Assembly (NCBI GenBank): GCA_946406115.1
Contig: OX291553.1
Coordinates: 4,283,001 to 4,347,000 of the forward strand
Length of the DNA: 64,000 nucleotides
Source of the DNA: Apoda limacodes
Taxonomy: Eukaryota; Arthropoda; Insecta; Lepidoptera; Limacodidae
Reading direction: 5' to 3'
Made by a program: the position numbers and the translations under genes. A model generated the notes under the pieces. That model did no database searches, was not told the origin of the DNA, and saw only the letters and a program-made list of their open reading frames with translations. This document shows positions 24,840 through 38,800 of the stretch, in pieces. How positions within the stretch are numbered: position 1 is the stretch's first letter; every line of letters begins with the position of its first letter.

Positions 24840-25660
24840 CAGTCTTCTCTAGATTTAGCTATTTGCATCCAGTTTTGACCCGCTATGTGTTTTATTTCGT
24901 CCTACCATCTATTACGGGATCTCCCTATTTCTTTTTCCATGCTGTCACACTTTCTGTCCACCTCTGGTCTTGAAGGCGTGCTACGTGTCCAGCCCACTTC
25001 CATTTAATTGCAAGAGCTTTTGCCAGACCGTCTGTTGCTTTTGAGATGTTTCGTATTTTTGTATGTCGTATTTAATTATTTTTTTAATATTTAACATACT
25101 GCGCTCCATTCTGCGTTGGCATGTTGTAGTCTTATTTCTTATAATTTTATAAAACTTCCACGTCTGGCAAGCGTAGCTCAAGCATGGTATAAGGCAAGAA
25201 TTCATTACTTTGGTCTTTGGTTGATTGGCATGTTGCTCTTAAATATTTCCTTTAAACTCCGATACTTATTCACGTTAATTGTGCCCTGCGTTCGACCTCC
25301 TCTCGAAAAGGCTCGTCATCGACGTATATTTGTACCTTGGTGCTGTTGGTCATTATCATAGTTTTTGAGAGGTTCATTTCTAGGCCAGCAAGCTTGCTAG
25401 CTTTATTTAATGACTCTACCATATACTGTAGTTGTGATCCTTTCTCTGTTATTAATACTAGATCGCCGGCAAAACGCAGGTGGCTTAAGTTTTTATTTTT
25501 TATTATTATGCCGCGTTCTTTCCAGTCAAGTTTACTTATTATTGACTCTAGTCTGGCTATAAATAGTATAAGTGATAGTGGGTCCCCCTGTCTTACGCCC
25601 CTCGTATCATGGAACCAAGAACTGGCTAACCTGTAAATCATATATATTACTTGATACACT
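24840..25660 (-). pseudogene. RTE-type LINE reverse-transcriptase relic
   Basis: Minus-strand frames give WFHDTRGVRQGDPLSLILF, KLDWKERGI, LSHLRFAGDLVLI (the catalytic FADD is here FAGD), QLQYMVESLNKASKLAGLEM and NLSKTMIM, then after frame breaks SYACQTWKFYKI and RRMERSML. This is the RTE-clade order (GVRQGD, LNWEEKGI, LRFADDIVL, QLQ.M..L, YGSETW, RAMERAML). Frameshifts and the mutated active site show it is dead. Neighbouring DNA is otherwise anonymous. Confidence 0.8.
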
Positions 25661-26750
25661 CTGTTTTGTGTATGCGTTTTATTGGAAGATGTCGATGCTT
25701 GCTATAAATCTTCAACAATAATCTAAGATTTTCTCTTTTAACTCCGACCGACTCAAATCTATTTTGTGTAGAACATGTACACATGTAAGTGTAGAATCGA
25801 GATAAGTGTAGGTCAAAGAGTAAATTGTTGTTTTATGGATTTCCAGAGCTGCGTCTTTATATATCTCATAGTCTCATTTGGTCTTGTTTTATTGCATTTT
25901 GAAAAAAACTACCGACATGAATTTAAAAACTACTTTACTGTTTAAAACTCGTGACTTTATGATAAATCATTACTGTTTAATTTTTTTTCAATTGTTTTTC
26001 ATGTACCCACAGAGAATTTTAACTCAATTCATTTTTTGTCTACCTTCTTATCACTTCAATATATGTCAAATATTTTTATCGCGTCAAGTTTATTTATTAT
26101 ACCTAATAGAAATTTTAAAGCAACTTTGTTAGTCATGTCTAGTTTGTAATTAGTTATTGTTGTCTTAAACTAATTGTTACTCAATAAATTTGCTTTGAAC
26201 TCTGCTAATGAGAGCGTAAATTAAGTCCTCAACCCTCAACTTTAGCTATGTTCGTAGTAAAATTATCCCAACGAAGTCAAAAAACCAATCTCATAAGCAG
26301 TAAAACGGGCGTACTTCAGGTATTTTAAAATATCGGTAACAAATCTCGATAAAAATGAATTATCCTTTATCTCATATTACATGACCTTGTTCAACAACAA
26401 TATGTTGCATTTTATTGCGCCATGGCTATCTCCTGCAACGAATTGATATCATATTTTATTGTTTTTAGTCGCTTTTGTTATTGGACTTAAAATTCCTACC
26501 TTATGTTACTTCATATATAATAAGAATGTTGTTAGATTTTTGGCATATGTATATAAATCGTTGTGGTGGTTATTAAATTGAGATAGTTAATGGTTAATTG
26601 ATAGTTTTTACTAATTACTAACAACAAAACCGAAACTGATTCATCCACATCAATTCAGCTATTAGTAGGTAGGTCATTAATGAATTATAATATCCTAGTT
26701 ATAAATGGTAATATTGTTTTTGTTATGTCGCTATTTTAAGCACCCAACGA
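25661..26750. other. 5' flank of lectin gene 2
   Basis: AT-rich, no coding exon recognised. The last ~60 bp before the TATA box align with the lectin 1 promoter. Confidence 0.4.
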
Positions 26751-26751
26751 G

Positions 26752-26759
26752 TATAAAAG
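26752..26759 (+). promoter_or_regulatory. TATA box of lectin gene 2
   Basis: TATAAAAG lies 57 bp before the start codon, in a block conserved with the lectin 1 upstream region. The leader GTAGGTTCTCAGCAATGG is identical in both genes and includes the start codon, supporting the chosen starts. Confidence 0.6.
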
Positions 26760-26816
26760 AAGCACGTTCAGAAGTTTGTATTTATTATTTCTATTAAACG
26801 ACGTAGGTTCTCAGCA

Positions 26817-29800
26817 ATGGAGTACATTAACTTCATTTTTTTACTTGTGCTTTTGCTTGGCGTAATGATAGGTAAGTAGAAACATTAGTATTTTTAGGGT
26901 TCCATGTCTTATTTACTAAAACCGAGGCCCTTATACTTTTATTATATCTATCCATCTCTATAATACAATTTCAGAGGAAGGTGAATCATATGCTCCTGAT
27001 ATAAGTAGTTTTATTGTTGAAAAAATAAAATAAAAAATAGGGTAGCTCTTCATACATAGAACTGAGAGATGAAATTTTTTTCGCGTTTCTTGGATTAGTA
27101 GAGGTGGTTGGCTCTATATTTCGCTGTAATTGTAAGTTGTGAGTTCAAAGCATCAAATCTTCAATGAATAGAATATTCTACGTTGATCATATAACGATGT
27201 GGAGGAAAGTCTGTTTCATCTCCTGTGCGCGCGGGGAGGGAGTTGAATCTTGATCGCATCCCAGTTATTTTATTTATGAGTAAATGCTACGCTTGTGTCG
27301 TATCGTTTTTTATAAAACTTATACAAAGAATTCAGTTTAACCTTATATATATATATATATATATATTATACAATATGTAACGGAATACCCCCAAATCCCT
27401 TAAAGGGGTATCCGGTACACAAGCATTTAGTAATGAACCCAAGGGTAAAATCATTAACCTGAAGCATCCGCAGCTTTCAGAAATTTGGTGAAAGCTTGAA
27501 AAGAACTTATCCTTAAACTCAGCTGTGTGGGGGTCGATAACCGGTCATTTTGTCAAAATTTGTGATGAAATATCTGAATAATTTTTTCTATTTTTACCTA
27601 CAGGTGATGTCTCTGTGAGGCTAATTTAATAAAAAAAAGTAGTTAAAGACCTTTTGCTTTAACTTTTTATTTTTAAATTTATGAGTGAAATGACAAGAAA
27701 ATTACTAACAAATAATTTATACATCGTAAAATGTTCTTTATCGCTAATAAAAATACATGTTTCGTTATTTTAATTTATTAATATGCATGTTCAATTTAGA
27801 ATATTAGTGCAGACCAGTCTGGTAATTACTAGCCACGTAACATGCAACATGCTAAGATTGTGTATTAATAAATTTTAATTACAATAAAAACTTAGTCAAT
27901 GTCGCTACTGCGATCCGTTGTTCTTTGAAGAACCCGGACATCAGAAATTGTGCGGAGTGAGAGGGAAGATTTTTCTCTTTTCTGCACATATTTTATATAA
28001 AGGGTTCTTCATAAATAATTACATGTTTTTCGTAATTAAAGAATTGGTTTTAATCTTACAATAGTGAAAAGATTCCATCAGATTCCTTTTACAGAATATA
28101 AATTAAATAAAAAATAATAAAAATAAAGTAATTAAAATTTTTAATAAAAAATTATCAGAAGGCTCAGCTCTTGTATAACGTTTTGAGTGAAATAATAAAA
28201 TAATTTCTACTAGATCATACCTCATAATTTTGCACCCATTACACCTAAGCTATTAGGGCAATTGAGTTCATTAAAATTGTCATAGCAGTCGTTTTTAATG
28301 TGAGCTTCTAAATTCCATGTACCAGGATTTCATAGAACACTGTTAGTATTTCGGACAAAGTTGATAAAAGAACAAAACGGTGCCCTAATTTTCGGAATGA
28401 TGGATTCACGCTAATAATTTGCCCTACGAAGATTGGTCAATATACTCGTCAACTCTATGGTTATATATTATAGTATATATTGGTCAACGCCCACCTGAAG
28501 CCTGGGTTGTTTGGGAATCCTCGGCAAAACTACCATAAAATTGGGAATTATGATCACTATTAGTAATCACAAGAATTTCACTTTGTAATTTTTGCTAAAT
28601 AAGTAATAGTTACTTCTTAGTTTCATTTAAAAAAAATGAAACAACTATAATGTCACGTTCCCGTTTACGCTACAAGCGTTCACACATTCATTTTTAGGTA
28701 AATCTTATTAAATAACTTTTTGCCTGTCGATCGTTATCATGATTTGTTAAAATGAATAGATGGAGATAAAGAAAACAAACTTAAGCCCCTCGGAGTACCT
28801 AGGATAGGATTTTGTTACCTGTGTAGAGTCGGCACAGATAACAGAATACCTACCTACTAACACAAAAAATCATACCTACTTTTAATAACATATCCAGGTA
28901 GGTTGCTGAGAACACTTTTGAATCGTCGAAACAATCTATTTAACAACGTGAATTTGTGCCGAAAAGAGCCAGCAAAATTCTTAATTATTATTATTAAAAG
29001 TAATTATACAATACTTTGTTTAATCAACTAACAAGTAGGTATACAATCTGTATTGAAGCACCTCAGGATGATACTAACTCTATCGCAATGTCTTATCTAC
29101 AGATGGAACAAAAAAAAACTCTGTGTGGCAACACTTTTTAGTTTAAAACGTAATAGCACAATCTGGACAGTAGGTCCTGTACCTACATACTACATTCACT
29201 TTATCTATCGATCAAAATCTTCAGTCAAAAGCCGACGGCACGCGACTTGACGCGACGCGATTGTTTCGTTTGAATTAAATATGAGTGAAATTCGTAAATT
29301 AAGTGGTTTTTTTAATAAAATGGGTAAATTATTCATTAACAAATGCAACAAGATGATTGTGTGTGTAGGAGTCTTTGAAAATAACGATTTGAGTTGAGGG
29401 CAAGATATATGTATTTAAAGCGTTTTATCAACGGGAGACCATCGCACTAGCAAGCAACAAAGGTTTTCGTCATATGATGCCTGCAGAACATATCACTGGC
29501 ACATGCTACTTTTACGGTGTGAAGAAGGGGCGTCTAAGCTGAAGAAGCTGGGAGAGGATAACAGTCGCGTTTAACTTCATAACAGTGGAAATGCTACGAA
29601 ATGAACCTATCATAATAGAGGCAACTTTGACTCATTTTGTTAATGTTACGTACCTACGGGAAGGAAGGAAATGTTTGAAATAGAAGTTAAAATACTCAAA
29701 AGTTTTTTTTTTGTTTAGTGATCAGCAAACTTTGAACCGCTTTTGTGAAAACGTACGTGCGTACGTACCTAGCTAATTTTTATAATGGGAAGTTAAAAAG

Positions 29801-32800
29801 GGTTTTAATTCAGTGTTTATTGAATGAAGGTTACTTTGATTCATTTTTGTGAATGATTAGTAAGATAAGTACCTACATAGGTAGTTAATGTTTGAAAAAG
29901 AAGATACGTACAGTGTTAGTGATTGTACCTATGTCATTGAACCATTGTTGTTAAAACTGAAATTTTTTAATGCAGTACTTAGTGAAAAAGTTTAGTAAAT
30001 TAAAGAAGTAAGCTGCTGCTGAAGCTTTTTAGTTTTAGCCATCCTGTTTTTATTTTTGCGTAGCGTAGCACACATTCGCGTTTCTACGCCGAAAAAAATT
30101 CCAGGAACACATAAGCGACAGGTCGTCGTACACGCTGTAGGTAGATAATTGGGTAACTGAAGTCGTACGCATTCAAAAGTACTAGATTCTCATAAATTAG
30201 CGGGTGGCATATTCTAAAGTTCATTAAACTTTATGGTCAAGTAAGAAACGTAAAATTATTTTATGAAATTAGTATGAAAAACTGAAATGCCGATTTTCAG
30301 CATGAAACTTTAAATAGTGATTGCTGAGTAGGTGCACTCTTGCCCCCTTTAGGGATTTGGGGCATTTCCGTTACGCTCTGTATATACAATATGTAACGGA
30401 ATACCCCCAAATCCCTTGAAGGGGTTATAGGGTGTCCGGTACACAAGCATGTAGTAATGGACCCAAGGGTGAAATCATAAACCTGAAAAACCCATAGCTT
30501 TCAGAAGTTTGGTGGTACAAAAAAAAATTTGTATGGCAACACTTTTTAGTTTAAAACGTAATACGTTAGGTATTATTCGCGCCACGTAATTTGAACTAAA
30601 ATGAAGGCCGTCTACGCAGGTACAGTACGGACAAATGTACTAACGAACCAAAAATGTGTTACTGCGCAGGTTCAACTTACGTGGCGCGATTTATACCTAC
30701 AAATCTATCGCTCAAAATCTTCAGTCAACAGCCGCGACTCGCGACGCCATTATTGTTTTGCTTAATATTGAGTTAGTTTTTTTAATAAAATGGGTGAACT
30801 TTCAAACAGTGAATACTATGAGATGATCCTGTGTGTAGGAGCCGTTGAAAATAACGATTTAAGTTTAGCGCGAGACTTGTAAATACAAGTTTATCAACGG
30901 GAGACCACTGCACGAGCAACGAAGGCTTCCGTCATATGACGCCTTGAGAAGTATGACGCTGCGGCTTCACAGCACTGGTTCCTTTCACGCTAGGAGGGAG
31001 GGTCGTCCAAGCACGCGAGCTAGAGTGGAACTAGAGGATGGAGCACTCCAGAATGTGGCCAACAATCCGCGAACTAGTATTCGACGGACGGCGATGCACT
31101 CGGTACAAACCACATGGCTGTTTGGCGCACTTTACCCGCAGATCGCCAGCATCCGTACCATTTCCGCAAAACGCAGGAGCTCACCGAAGTGGATTTTATA
31201 CCAAGGATGCAGTTTTGCTATTGGTATAGGAACCAAGTGGAGACTGACCCGAATTTTCTATCCAAAGTGTTGTGGAGTGACGAGGCGTCATTTACGAGAG
31301 GCGGTATATCAGATCTGCACAACGAGTACATATGGGCACATGAGAACCCGCACGCCTCCCCTGAAAGTAGCTTTCAGCATCAGTGGCGTGTCAACGTCTG
31401 GGCGGGAATCATCGGTGACCATCGGACCAGTTTTTTTACCGACCAATGGCCAAAATTATTTGGATTTTCTAACGCGCACCTCTTTGTGCATAAACAATAA
31501 TGGTGGCCACTTTGAGCCATTTTTGTAAAAGTTGGATAGGCCTTACCTTTAGCAAATATTTGAAATAGGAAGTTAAAAATAATTTTAATTCAGTGTTTCG
31601 TAAATGGAGATTACATCCCAGGTAGCAAACTGACGTCTGCGACGAAAAAGTGACGTCATATTTAGGTGAGTTTGAGGTCAGTACTGATTACGTCGATATT
31701 GTACGTCGCACTTACGTCCCATTATTCAAGTCAAATGAATGGTACCTCCTAGTGACGTCATTTGATGGTCTGTCCCAAAGTAGTCTAGATCGACCTCCTG
31801 TTGACGTCAGTTATTTGCCGTATTTCGGCCTAAACACTAGAAACTAAATAGTAACGAATCATCTGACTGAAATATTTTGCGGGTTGTTTTCTATACACTG
31901 AGTTTAAGAATTATTGCCTATGCCTATTGTAATAAAAAAAAAAGAATTATAAACGTAGGTACAGTGCAACAAACATTTTTGACCGGTGGTGAAAAATCAA
32001 AACTTCAGTCGCCATATCGAAATGGTGTGAACCAACAATGACACTAGCGACCAAACAACAGGTCAGAAAAGTTTTTTGCACTGTAATACCATTTTTCCAA
32101 AAAGAAATAATTGCTTGTGTTTACCATTGACATAGAGAGGATTTCCTAAGCCAGTTGCAAAAGAAAGTAGAACGAAGTAAACCTGCGAGTTTCAATCAAA
32201 GCAGCTTTATAAGCCCATCATAGCAACTAGTTTACATGCAGCAGCATTATCGTGTTGGCATACCATGTTATTTATCCGGGTTTTAAAGAGCTGCAGTGAC
32301 TGAGTGCGTTTAACTTTAAAAAATGTATACATAGATTGTTTGCTAGTTGGAATCGGAACATTTAGGTACAGTGCAACGAATTTTTTTGTTAGGTGTTTGG
32401 TCGCTAGTGTCGTTGTAAGTTCACACCATTTCAATATGGCGACTGTAGTTTTGTTTTTGTCCACCGGTCCAAAAAAGATTCGTGCACTATACTCATTGAT
32501 GAACTATAAACAACCATTTACCTATTATCAGAATCAGAACGGAACGCAAGATCTGATATTTCAAGATATTCATTGCGTTTAACATCACTCAGTGCAATTG
32601 CTTTAAAACCCAGCTAAATTAACGTGGTAGGCAAATACGATGATACTGCATGAGAGTACTTACCATTTTATTCAAACGGCTTACTAAGCTACTAAGCTAC
32701 TTTCTGCTGTAGGTGTGTTAATCTCATAGACTTCTATAATCTGCACCATAAAATAAGTAAAAATCGTAGGTACTCTGTGCTATTTCCAGTATTGCCAATC

Positions 32801-35800
32801 TGTACGGTAATTACTGTGGCATACGGTAATTTTGATAAGTGATGTATCTCCGTTAGGAATCGGTGTTTGATTTTTAATCCAATAAAACGCACTGGGCTTT
32901 TCCACTGCCGCGTGCTTATGTATTGTGTAGCATTTAATACCTACGCGTGAGGCGATGGGACCGCATTGGTGTTGGATTTAAAACCGATTCCGATTCATAG
33001 TGACAAAATGGGGGCCGTTCGGAGTACGGTAGTGGAGTGCACTTTTCCAGTATAGGTGGTAGTTTATCAATTGATGACTAATTCAATGTTTTTTTTAACC
33101 TGTAATAAGTGTTATTCTATTTACAGTTTTTACAGAGTTCTTCGATAATTTAAAGGTTTGAGCTTCCGATATTTCAACGCACTAAGTTTTATTTAATGAA
33201 ATTTTAATAAGTTGTTGTGCACATGCCGGGAGAGTGCCAGCTAGATTTTTCTAGCTTTCAATCCTTGCTTAAGAAAACTGTAATTTTTTTTTTAAACGAA
33301 CTTACCTAACTGCCTTCGAAACCTGCATATATATTAAGAAAAATAAACTTAGGCTGTTTTAAAGTTTAAAAAATTGAATTTAGTGATACGCTTTTTTTAA
33401 TCTCTTATATTATACAATGTAACAAATACTTGCTTTTGTAATTTTATATTTATTAGAGAATTATTTTTAGAGAAAGTATAGTTATCGATAATTGAAAACG
33501 ATCAGGTTGAATTAAAAAAACCTGAAATCATGAAATTTGATACAAAGTAAGCTCTTAGATCACAAATACAGGAAAAATCGGAAATTCGTATCAAGTGATA
33601 TTATCAAATACTAATCATACATACATAACTTTACTTAAATTTAAAAAAAAAACAAACTTGTAAGTCATTGTAATAAAAAAATATGCCCAAAATACGGTAA
33701 TTTTTGTCGCATATTGTTGTTGACCTAAAATCATGAAATTTTGCAAGAAGCAAGATGTTATATCACAAATAGGAATAAATCCAAAAACTGATAATGAAGG
33801 CGTGAACCTGTGAGACTTCATCTCATGATGGAAGAACTATCTACATATAATATGTTTGTACTCATAGCCAGACTGGCACTTAGTCGGTTTTTGTATGAAC
33901 TATTTTATTTAGATTTTACGTTGTATATTTTTTATTAACCTTTAATTTATAGTTCTACATAGACTAAGTAGGCCTGGCACTATGTCGCCTGGTTTACAAG
34001 CTATTGGGTTGATTGGATTTATTTTAAGCCAGATATACAAAATCATTGTCATGAAAAATTCTTCGGAACTTAAAATAACACGCCTTTGACTGGGTACTAG
34101 TAAGTAAATCACCTTTTTTTTTCTATAAAATTTAAAGCTTGCAAAATGGATAGTTAATGTTTTTTTTAATATTTTATGTGAACTACGTTAACCACTTAAC
34201 ATCAGGCGAACCGTAAGCTTGTTTGCCACCTTAGTAATATAAAAAAAATGCTGTGTTGAGAATTGAGGCTTACGATTAAATACGGTAATATTGACTTCAT
34301 TACCTGGTACAACTGACCGTAGGCCCTTGATTGGCAACACTGTTTTATTTTCCCTCCTACACACAAATTATATAGTATTGCTCCTACAGTGAAGCGTCCA
34401 TTTTACGTCATCGTGCTTGCTTGTTGCATTTTCAATTTCAGAACAAGGTAAATTTCTTTGCTATAGATCTTTCATTAGATTGAAATGTATTCGATAATAC
34501 AGTTCTGTGACAAAGATGGTGGCACCGTGTCCATCGTAAATAACCAATGGCTTACGCCGAGGAGATGTGAAGTGTTTTGGCCACCGGTGAAGGGAACCAA
34601 AGCATTTAACCGGATTTTGTCGCAAGATGCAACACCCGATGAAAAATGGAAATTGTATGGTGTTCAAAAAGTGTTTTATGAAACTGGTACGTATTTTTTA
34701 ATGGGTACATTTACAACTTTATAAACATGTTAGGTTGGCTGCACTTAAAGGGGCTGTAGTATTTTTGTGATAATTTTACACCTTATTTTGCATTTATCCA
34801 CCTCGGGCTGACCAGCTAATTTTAACAGCTAATATTACTTACACTATTTTCATTATTATGCATGTGGTATTTTGATTTGCATGCATAGATAACATAGAGA
34901 AGGCTAGAAAGAAACTGAAATTGGTGGAGGACACATCAGACTTGCAGACTGAAGAAGACATTGCACACACTCCTAAACGTAAAGTTCAAAAGACAAAAAG
35001 ATACATATCCAGCAGTGGGGAAGATGACTATGACACCCACATAAGGCCACCATTACTCAAAAGTAAAGTTTCATCAACCTTAATCAAAAATTATCAGGCT
35101 GAATCTAGTAACAAACATACGGAAACTTCTGCTCTAGGTAAGGAATGCTAGTTACACTCTTGACAAACATTATAAATGCGAAAATTTGTATTTTTTACTC
35201 AATCATGCAATAACTACTTCTTGGATTTGTATTAAATTTGAGCAAAAGCATGATACAATTTATAAAACCCACTTTTCTACGAAATTCTACTAGCACAGGT
35301 AGTATTAGTCAAAAATAGTATAAAAATTAAGACAAAGAACCAATTAGACTCAAATTATTTCTTATTTTATTCAAAAAATCTAGTACTTACCCAAAACAGA
35401 ACACAGGAAATACCAGCTTCGAACAACATCAATATAGGTAGATATTTTTTATTGCTTATACTTCTAACATGTAGAGAGTGGATTTTGTAAGTTAGTTTAT
35501 ATGTGGGGGTCAATCTCCAGAAACACTGCACCTATTTGTAAAGTTCTTTCACTATTCAAAAGATACATTATTCTTAACCCGTCAAGCGTCCCCATACTAA
35601 GGAAATTATATGCCCTTGCCGCGTACAAACGGACATACACCTAACTTTATTATGTTTATTCCTCTTTATTTCTTTTCAGGTATGTTCCCTAATATATACA
35701 GTATAAAAAAAGTAATAAGAATAAGTTTATGATAAATATAATAAGTAATAATAAATTTATTTACTAAAAAAATACATAGTTTTTTATATATAGCACATTA

Positions 35801-38800
35801 CCAGGGATCAAAATGAACTTTATGCTACTGTTAATAAAATCCAAAATCCAACTTAAAATGGCGCAATATAAATGGCGGCCGGATCAAATTACCAAAACAA
35901 TTTCTGATAAAAAAATATTAAACGCACAAAATATTGTCCACCCAAAAATACTAGAACGTAGGACAGGCCATTAGCTTCACTTCTGAATACTTACAATTAG
36001 CCTGTGTGATAAAAGTTTTCCTGAAAAAAATGCCCCCCGACACAAAACGCTTATAGACCACTGTGGTCTCTAGGACACGTAACGGGTTAATAGACTTAAA
36101 CTATATATTATGTACATAAGCAAAAGAGACTAGCGAAACAACATTCATTGGGTCAGCTAGTATACCTATCCTAATTTTACATGATTTTATTTAATTTCAC
36201 CACTGCCTGCAGGTTAATGACTGACATTCAAACCTTATCAAAACAAATTTTGACTTACTTTCAATTATTTAAACAAGCAGAACTTTTGTACACTTATAAA
36301 TTTGATGACAGTGCAAAATCTGATTGTAAAAAAAAGATTTCCTTAATATTTTTTTTTATTTATTATTCTCAAAGCTTGGATCTGGAGTACTCAGCATTAT
36401 ATCGTTAATTCAGACATAGATAGTTTTGTTAATAGATATATTGTTGCTTAGCATGCAAGTGAATTTGACTTAATTTACAGTGGAGAAAAGAATGAAAATT
36501 ATATAAGCAATAAATACATTTATTATATACAGCACCTACCACTAATTAAATAATGTCAATTTTCATAAATCCAATTACAAATAAAAAAAAATTTTTTACT
36601 CCCTTGTAAAAATAGTTATAATGACATGCATGGTGTTGTTTGCTAAGCAACAATACATTCCTTTGTTTTTTAAAAAACTCCCACACTAATGTTATGTACA
36701 ATTAATAATAATATCCTCTTGTCAACAGAGACCCACAAATCTAATAGTAATGATGTATCATCATTAAGTGTAGATGATCTTCCTGTGTTGACAAGCAGTA
36801 TACTGCAAGGTAAGGTGTATAATAATATTACTATGGTTCTGTACCATTAGTAACAAAAATGAATCCATATAAATGCTAGAATTAAAGTTGTAAAACATTT
36901 ATAAAATAGACATCTTTGTTTTTTATATTTGCAGACTTAGCAGATGAGACTGTACAATTAAATTCTGCTGCACAGCTTGCAAGTAGTCATCAGGGACGAC
37001 AACAGCATTTACCCGAGAGTTCATCATTAAAAAGTTCACCGTGTGTCGCACACTTGACAGGTAACAAATACTTCTAAAACCTTATTCCTTTTTAAATACA
37101 TATTCTTGCCAAAAAGTAATGATCTAACACTGTCCATTTTGCTGTAGGTTACCAATCACAAATGTTGTCAATATTGACGGTGATTAAAACACAAAACACT
37201 CAAATAATTCACATGTTAAAGCAGAATTCAAACGCACAGAAATGTACTCTGAAACCCGATTTTAAATTACCCATAAATACTGCTGAAGAGCTTAATACCA
37301 TTGAAATATTATTAAGCAATCAAGAGAATTATGACAATTTGGTTAGTTTTTTCTATTCTTAACTTTAATTATAAAAAAAAGAAGAGAAAAAGAAGAAAGT
37401 AAAGGAACAATTTATTTTGCTATCCGACATATTTACTTTTTATTACAGGTTTCATACATAAGAACACTTGGAGGTAAAGATGTTTCTAGTAAAGTGTCTC
37501 GCATTATGAAACTTGCATTCACTGACCAGCTAGCTGAACAATACAACTTTTATGGTAAAAGATCTAACAAAAAGCCGTTTTACCAATTGCGCCTGCGAGA
37601 CTCTGTTGTTGGTAAGTCATAAATGTAAAGTGGAAGAGAATAACTTTTCCTTCATTATTTATGCTAGGTACACGGAATTCTGAATTTGAATTCTATATTT
37701 GGAAATAGAACTGAGAAACTGCTCTGTACAGTGCAGCCTTATAGAAATTAAAAGTCAGCCTAATCAATAGCAGCCTATGTGCAATTTAGGGCTCTGTAGA
37801 ACACTAAAGTAACACTGAGCTGTTAATAAGGCACCATATGGAAATTTAGTCATTATAGACTTCATTTTACAGTGGTTTTGCATAATATCTTTGATATTTT
37901 AGGCTAAGTTGTGCTGACACTATTTTAAATTAAACTGCTAATTTGGTTTTTATGTAATGCTTCTAGTTACCAAACGAGGTAACTAGAAACACTCCCCTTA
38001 ACAATTATTGTAACTATTATAATATAGAAAAGTTAGTAGTAAGCACAATTAAGGGTGCAGGTGTAGTAAATTGCAGGTATTATGTACAAAGATATCCAAA
38101 ACAAATGTAATATTAACTCTGCATCATTATCATCTATAAGTTCAGTTACACAGTGTTATTGACCAAAGAGCCCTAAATTGTATGGTCAGACATGTACTAT
38201 ACCCATTTCTTGTTTTTTATTTTGTATGTTTGGTAATCCACAGTGAATAAAATTAGACTTATCTTTATAGATGGCGTTGTCACTACGACATCTGGGGCCA
38301 CAGCAAAAGAAATAGAAGACTGTATTAAAATTTGGCTGAAGCATGCCCCGGAAAGATTAAAGAATAAGTCTAAATCTGTAAGACCTTAAAAGCCCTAATT
38401 AAGGGTTCCTTGTTAAGTTAGTAAAGTTGGATAATCTACAAAATGGCTGAAAAAATTAAATACTCTACGAAGGCTGTTGTTGGCCAACGTCAATTATTTA
38501 GAAGAGCAAAGGTAGCTAAGTTAAGTGCTATATCAGATTTACAAAACCATACAGCTAGTGAATGTGTATGCTCTTCTTTATGTAATTTACCATCTACCTC
38601 ACATAACTCTCATCCCCAAAGTTTATTACAGGATTTTAGTGATAATTCTAATTCAATAAATGAACATGAGATTTCTATTGAAGCTAATATAGATAATGAT
38701 GAGCATACACTACCTGATTCAAATTTTGTTGACTCTGGCAAAAGTAGTAATTTAAAAACCAAGTTAAAAAACTGGGCAACTGTTCAGCATCAAATACCAC

